Source: Litorisediminicola beolgyonensis
Lineage (GTDB): Bacteria; Pseudomonadota; Alphaproteobacteria; Rhodobacterales; Rhodobacteraceae
Assembly (NCBI RefSeq): GCF_042679605.1
Contig: NZ_JBHTMU010000019.1
Coordinates: 1 to 64,000, forward strand
Reading direction: 5' to 3'
DNA: 64,000 bases
Below are positions 60,148-64,000 of this stretch, piece after piece. Numbering within the stretch: position 1 is the first letter of the stretch; each line of letters starts with the position of its first letter. The notes under the pieces are model-generated. The model did not search any database. It was given only the letters and a program-made list of their open reading frames with translations, and was not told where the DNA came from. A program made the translations under genes and the position numbers.

Positions 60148-61284
60148 TCAGGCTGGCGCGGGAAACTTGATCTCGACGCGCATCCCATCCGAACCGTCTA
60201 CGGTCAGCGTGGCGTCATACTGGAAGGTCAGCGTGCGGATCATGCGCCATCCGAGAGAGTTCGACCGCTCCGGACGCTCGGCATCTGCCGGCAGACCGAC
60301 GCCATTGTCCGATATCACCAGCGTGATCCCATGTTCCAGATCGCCGGTGACCTCGACACGGATGCGTCCTTTGTCCCTGCCGACGAAGGCGTATTTGAAG
60401 GCGTTGGTGATGAGCTCGCCAATGATGAGCCCGATGTCGACGGCAAACCTGCTTTCGAGCTGCAGCGTGTCGCAGGACACTTCGATGCTGACGTTGACGG
60501 CACCTCCACTCAAGGCACGCTCCGTTGTGCCGGCGACATTGTGGAGCATCTCCGACAGGTCGATCTTTCCGACATCCGTGCTGCGCTGCATCAACTCGTG
60601 CGCCTTGGCCAGGGACCCGACCCGGACCTCCAGCTCAGCCAGGACCTGCTGGGTTTCATCCTGCTCGGCCTGCGACTTGCTCATGCGGATCAGCGCGACG
60701 ATGAGTGCAAGGTTGTTGCCGGTGCGGTGGTGCAGTTCCTGCATGAGCAGGTCACGGTCGGCGATGCCCTCGCTCAACTCCCTATTCTGCTTGCTGAGAG
60801 CCGCCGTCGGGTCCTTGGCACTCAGGTCGTCCAACGCCTTCTTCGCCTGATCGATGAGCGCGGGGCTGGCTGGACACACATTCGACGGCTGGAACGCCGC
60901 GTCGATCTGCGTGCCCTCGTGACCGGTTTCGACGTCGAAGCGCTTGGCAATCCTTTGAACGCCGCGCAGCCCCAGACCCATGCCCGCCGATGAGGTCGGC
61001 GGGCCGTCGAGCGCGAGCTTCTCTCTCGGAATTCCCCGCCCCTGATCCGTCACGAGAACGCCAAGCGCCGGTTTGCCGTTCACCTCGGTCAGCGAGAAGG
61101 TCGCACGCCCCTTCTGCCCATGCTCGATGGCGTTCCGGCCAAGCTCGACCACGGCGGTCACAGTCCGGGTGCGCTCGAAGGGGCCGAACTGCAAGACGTC
61201 GGTCAACGTCATGGCCACCTCCCGCAGGCGAGCCACGTCGGTGCTTTTTTCGAGAGTCACCGTGGTGAGCTTCGAGATCTTCAC
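60148..61284 (-). CDS. ATPase fused to a HisKA_2-type histidine kinase
   Basis: A 378-residue cytoplasmic protein with two GHKL ATPase modules. Residues about 1-132 are an RsbT/RsbW-like ATPase (N-box VVELGRNAIEHGQ, VTDQGRGIPREKL, GMGLGLRGVQRIA). Then comes a HisKA_2 dimerisation helix with phosphoacceptor H186 (LMQELHHRTGNNLALIVALIR), followed by a second HATPase domain (GELITNAFKYAF, DNGVGLP). No sensory or membrane domain. It is the last gene of the stressosome-like operon and overlaps the upstream phosphatase gene by 4 bases. It may couple the partner switch to a phosphorelay. No response regulator is adjacent. Confidence 0.88.
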   Translation of the reverse strand: MKISKLTTVTLEKSTDVARLREVAMTLTDVLQFGPFERTRTVTAVVELGRNAIEHGQKGRATFSLTEVNGKPALGVLVTDQGRGIPREKLALDGPPTSSAGMGLGLRGVQRIAKRFDVETGHEGTQIDAAFQPSNVCPASPALIDQAKKALDDLSAKDPTAALSKQNRELSEGIADRDLLMQELHHRTGNNLALIVALIRMSKSQAEQDETQQVLAELEVRVGSLAKAHELMQRSTDVGKIDLSEMLHNVAGTTERALSGGAVNVSIEVSCDTLQLESRFAVDIGLIIGELITNAFKYAFVGRDKGRIRVEVTGDLEHGITLVISDNGVGLPADAERPERSNSLGWRMIRTLTFQYDATLTVDGSDGMRVEIKFPAPA

Positions 61285-62291
61285 TCCGCACGCTCCGAGT
61301 TGATGCGCATCACGACAATGCTGGCGTCGTCCCGGCCACGAAACGCGCGGTCGAGAAAGAACCCGGCGATCAGCACCGGGCTTTTCTTGAGAAGGCCGGG
61401 CGGGAAGTGCGCTTCCCGAAGCGTTTTCAGCCCATCGCTATGCAGGATCACGATGTCACCCGCCTCCAGTTGCGCGGCTTCCTCGTAGCCCCCCGTTGCG
61501 GCGCCGCCGATGCGACCATCTCGAACGGCCATACGGCGCACGCCCTGCGCGCTGATCAGCAAGGTCGAGATATTGCCGAGCCCGCAATAGCGCAGCTCCA
61601 TCTGCGGCTTCGCGATATGCACCAATGCGGCCACGGCGCCGCGCCGCCCGACCAGCGCCTCGGTGATCTGCCGCATCAGCTTGCCTGGCTCGGACGACAG
61701 CCCGCCCGAGGCGAGAGCGGCGCTCGTGACCTCGGCGGCGGCCTCGGCGGCGGCGGGCCCATGGCCAAGACCATCGCAGAGCAGCACGTCGGTCGCCCCC
61801 GGGGTCTGACGTATCTGGAAATCGTCACCGCAGCGTTCCTCGTGCGGATGGCATACCCGCAGTCCGACCGCCTCGACCCCGATGTCCGCGTGGTCACCCC
61901 GCCCGCCAAAGGTGCAGGCGATGGTCGTCCCGTTTTCCGGCGAGCTGAAGATGTCGAAGCTGTCAGATAGACGCACGATGGCCCCGAGGCCGAGCCCCGC
62001 GGACTCGGTGGAGCTTTCACCATCCAGAAACATGCGATCGATGTCCGAGATCCCCGGCCCGCGGTCCGTGAAGATCATGGTGATCAGCCCGGCGCCGGGC
62101 GACCGCACCATCTCGATCAAGGCCCGGCCGCGCTCGGCGTAGCGAAGAATGTTCGTCGTCGCCTCCGTCGCCACGATCCCAAGCTCGTCGATGCGCGTTT
62201 CCGGAAGTCCGAGCTCCGCTCCATGGCGCCGCGCAAGCCGCCGGACAACGGCGACGGCGCTTCGATCATCAATCTCGACCCAATTGTTCAT
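61281..62291 (-). CDS. Anti-sigma-type ATPase fused to PP2C (SpoIIE/RsbX-like) phosphatase
   Basis: A 336-residue protein: an N-terminal RsbW-like kinase module (about 1-135; ELGIVATEATTNILRYAERG, DRGPGISD, GLGLGAIVRLSD) and a C-terminal PP2C-type phosphatase (about 145-336) with the metal aspartate in LLCDGLGHGPAAAEAAAE and later GGAATGGYEEAAQLEAGDIVILHSDGL. The ATG at 62291 overlaps the RsbT-like stop (ATGA). In Gram-positive stressosome pathways RsbX resets RsbS and RsbR, and RsbU triggers the output; this fusion could serve either role. Confidence 0.87.
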   Translation of the reverse strand: MNNWVEIDDRSAVAVVRRLARRHGAELGLPETRIDELGIVATEATTNILRYAERGRALIEMVRSPGAGLITMIFTDRGPGISDIDRMFLDGESSTESAGLGLGAIVRLSDSFDIFSSPENGTTIACTFGGRGDHADIGVEAVGLRVCHPHEERCGDDFQIRQTPGATDVLLCDGLGHGPAAAEAAAEVTSAALASGGLSSEPGKLMRQITEALVGRRGAVAALVHIAKPQMELRYCGLGNISTLLISAQGVRRMAVRDGRIGGAATGGYEEAAQLEAGDIVILHSDGLKTLREAHFPPGLLKKSPVLIAGFFLDRAFRGRDDASIVVMRINSERAE

Positions 62292-62707
62292 AACTTCACG
62301 CTCATGGAAACGGTCGTTCCCTGTCCGACCGCGGATCGGAGTTCGAACCCGTGTGAGAGCCGCTTGGCTCCGCCAAGCCCTCGGCCCAGCCCTTTCCCGG
62401 TCGTGTAGCCTTCGGTCATGGCCAGCGTCACATCTTCGATCCCCGGCCCCTCGTCCCGGCATTCGACGCGCAGATACGCGCCGCGTTCATCGATATAAAT
62501 GGATATGTGACCACCACCACCGTGCACGATGGCGTTGCGAGCGATTTCGCTCACCGCAGTCACGAAACGAGTGATGCGCATCACCGAAAGTCCGCGTTCC
62601 TTGAGAATTCGCGCGACCGCCTGACGCGCTCTCACGACGTCCCGACTGGCTGTGAGCGTGATCTCCGCGAGCGCGGGCTTAACCGATGCCTCCCTGCGAT
62701 CAGGCAC
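62288..62707 (-). CDS. rsbT: RsbT-like serine/threonine kinase of the stressosome
   Basis: A 139-residue GHKL-type kinase: N-box VSEIARNAIVHGGGGHISIY, DEGPGIEDVTLAM, and the GYTTGKGLGRGLGGAKRLS lid, all as in RsbT. In Bacillus RsbT phosphorylates RsbS and RsbR and is then released. I used the GTG at 62707, which overlaps the end of the RsbS-like gene. An ATG at 62728 is possible, and AGGGAGG just downstream has no usable start codon. Overlaps next gene by 4 bases. Confidence 0.85.
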   Translation of the reverse strand: MPDRREASVKPALAEITLTASRDVVRARQAVARILKERGLSVMRITRFVTAVSEIARNAIVHGGGGHISIYIDERGAYLRVECRDEGPGIEDVTLAMTEGYTTGKGLGRGLGGAKRLSHGFELRSAVGQGTTVSMSVKL

Positions 62708-63053
62708 GCCGCAACTGGGAGAGCGCATGGGTCAGGCTGAGCGCGGTTCGGGTCTCGGGAAGGTACATGCCCAACTCGACAAGCGTGACGGCCACCGCCG
62801 GGCGCATCCCGACGACATAGGTCTCAGCGGCCAGAAGCCGGGAGATCCCGGCCAACTGGGCGATGACCCGCCCGACAAAGGTATCGACGATCTCCAATGA
62901 ACTGATGTCGAGGATCACGCCCTTGACGTTCTCCTTGGCAATTCGGATCGAGAGGGTCTCCTGCAACTCCACGATTTCAGTATCGCTGACGTCGTCGTGA
63001 ATGGAGACGAGAAGCGCATTCTCGACCAGGTTGATGGACGTCACGCCCGACAC
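62700..63053 (-). CDS. rsbS: RsbS-like STAS domain antagonist
   Basis: A 117-residue single STAS-domain protein. VILDISSLEIVDTFVGRVI carries the phosphoacceptor loop; the position equal to the Bacillus RsbS serine appears to be T58 (VDTF for VDSF). In stressosomes RsbS sits with RsbR in the shell and is phosphorylated by RsbT. It lies directly after the RsbR-like gene and overlaps the rsbT-like gene. Confidence 0.88.
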   Translation of the reverse strand: MSGVTSINLVENALLVSIHDDVSDTEIVELQETLSIRIAKENVKGVILDISSLEIVDTFVGRVIAQLAGISRLLAAETYVVGMRPAVAVTLVELGMYLPETRTALSLTHALSQLRRA

Positions 63054-63054
63054 C

Positions 63055-63930
63055 TTAGGAGGCCTCGCTGGTCTTGATCACATATCCGACCTTCTGCAGC
63101 GCATCGGAGAGCGCAGTGCGGATGCTCGATCGTGTCGAGACGGTGCCCACGTCGATGCCGAGTTGCACCATGGTCTGAGCGATCATCGGGCTGATTCCGC
63201 TGATGATGCATTCGGCTCCCATCAGGCGCACCGCGGCCGCGGCCCGCAGAAGGTGCTGCGCCACCTGCGTGTCGACGGTTCCGACGCCGGTGATATCCAT
63301 GATCACCACCTCGGCCTGACGCTCGAGGATCGTCTGCAGCAAGTTTTCCATGACCTCCTGCGCACGGGCGGAATCCAACGTGCCGATCAGCGGCAGCGTC
63401 AGCACCCGGTCCCAGAGCTCCACCACCGGCGTCGACAGTTCGAGCATCTCCTGACGCTGACGCTCGATGATCTGGTCACGCTCGGCGATGAAAATCTCGT
63501 TGGTGTGGATCGCGAAGGCATCGACGAGCCGGGTGACCATCAGCACGTCGCGAATGAGCTTCCCGCCTTCGACGCCGGGCATCGCCTCGAGGCGCTTGAA
63601 CAGCGGCTCCTTGAGCGCCAGCACGAAGGTTGCCATCTCGGTCGGCGTGACGCCGCGGCTGACGCGCTCTTTGCTGACATCTGCAAGGACGGCGCGAAGG
63701 TCTTCCCAGGCATCATCTTCGAGGTTGAACTCCTCGTTCACAACGCCGGCCCGAACGCCTTTCACGAAGGCTTTCAGAAGCTCCTGGTTCTGGGCGCGAC
63801 TTTCAGAGTCGGAGAACAAGTCCGAGCGCTTCACGCCCTCCTTGACCTGAGAGCCAAGCCATTCTTCCACGACCCCCAGGAAATCGGTTTCGAGGATGGT
63901 CAGAATATTTGCCGTCGCGGTCTGCGGCAT
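63055..63930 (-). CDS. rsbR: RsbR-like stressosome sensor protein
   Basis: A 291-residue protein with an N-terminal helical, non-heme globin-like sensor domain (about 1-150), a linker helix (RDQIIERQRQEMLELSTPVVELWDRVLTLPLIGTLDSARAQEV, with T167), and a C-terminal STAS domain with VVIMDITGVGTVDTQVAQHLL (T221). Both threonines match RsbR phosphorylation positions. I chose the ATG at 63930, which places the sensor domain at its usual start; a TTG start at 63972 is less likely. First gene of the operon. The 70 bases to the window edge hold an AT-rich patch with a TTGACT hexamer that may be part of its promoter. Confidence 0.9.
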   Translation of the reverse strand: MPQTATANILTILETDFLGVVEEWLGSQVKEGVKRSDLFSDSESRAQNQELLKAFVKGVRAGVVNEEFNLEDDAWEDLRAVLADVSKERVSRGVTPTEMATFVLALKEPLFKRLEAMPGVEGGKLIRDVLMVTRLVDAFAIHTNEIFIAERDQIIERQRQEMLELSTPVVELWDRVLTLPLIGTLDSARAQEVMENLLQTILERQAEVVIMDITGVGTVDTQVAQHLLRAAAAVRLMGAECIISGISPMIAQTMVQLGIDVGTVSTRSSIRTALSDALQKVGYVIKTSEAS

Positions 63931-64000
63931 GTCGGTGAACCTCGGTTCGTTGTGGTGGGACGTGTAGGCCAATTATTAAATTTAAAGTCAACGCTCCCGG

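Overview
The window reads as the chromosome of a GC-rich alphaproteobacterium, most likely a Rhodobacterales (Roseobacter-group) member. The indicators are a heterotetrameric sarcosine oxidase locus, alphaproteobacterial-type ccmI, ruvX and DUF1289 genes, several tripartite tricarboxylate transporters (TTT), dense operons with 4-base ATGA/GTGA or TGATG overlaps, and high GC at third codon positions. The species cannot be named from sequence alone. No tRNA, rRNA, CRISPR array, prophage or intact insertion sequence was seen.

Layout. 1-5 kb: an octamer tandem repeat, metG, a LysM protein, a LOG-family hydrolase, a RarD-like transporter and a small membrane protein. 5.3-7 kb: a two-gene operon with a host-attachment-family protein behind a GGAAC-N16-CGTT promoter-like element, then sodB. 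7.1-13 kb: sarcosine oxidase genes soxB, soxD, soxA, soxG on the minus strand, interrupted by an acidic membrane protein gene with its own promoter-like element and terminator. 13.2-18.2 kb: ccmI-ruvX-DUF1289, an RTX-repeat protein, and dusA coupled to a phytanoyl-CoA-dioxygenase-like gene. 18.2-19.1 kb: a gene-poor stretch. 19.1-24.7 kb: a caa3-type cytochrome c oxidase operon (subunit II fused to cytochrome c, fused subunits I+III, small membrane protein, CtaG, triheme cytochrome c). 24.8-31.6 kb: a leucine/isovalerate catabolic operon (ivd, mccB, ASCH gene, mccA, mvaB, methylglutaconyl-CoA hydratase). 32.1-33.6 kb: a D-amino-acid-dehydrogenase-like gene behind a structured leader.

33.7-58.2 kb is a catabolic and transport island. 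It holds three complete TTT systems. TTT-1 lies with a GntR regulator, an isocitrate-lyase/PEP-mutase family enzyme and a glycolate-oxidase-like flavoprotein. TTT-2 has TctA and TctB fused in one polypeptide and is followed by an esterase and a LysR regulator. TTT-3 has its own two-component system, whose histidine kinase is fused to a periplasmic solute-binding domain. Between TTT-1 and TTT-2 sits an aromatic ring-cleavage locus: an intradiol dioxygenase, a muconate-cycloisomerase-like gene, an alpha/beta hydrolase, a small unknown protein and a LysR regulator. Three copies of a GGTAT-N6-ATACC palindrome lie in front of its three catabolic transcription units.

58.4-64 kb: a small unknown gene, a LysR regulator, and a stressosome-like partner-switching operon (RsbR-, RsbS- and RsbT-like proteins, an ATPase-PP2C phosphatase and an ATPase fused to a HisKA_2 kinase). 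The most interesting items are the shared palindrome of the ring-cleavage locus, the kinase/solute-binding fusion, the stressosome with its unusual output proteins, and the split sarcosine oxidase operon.
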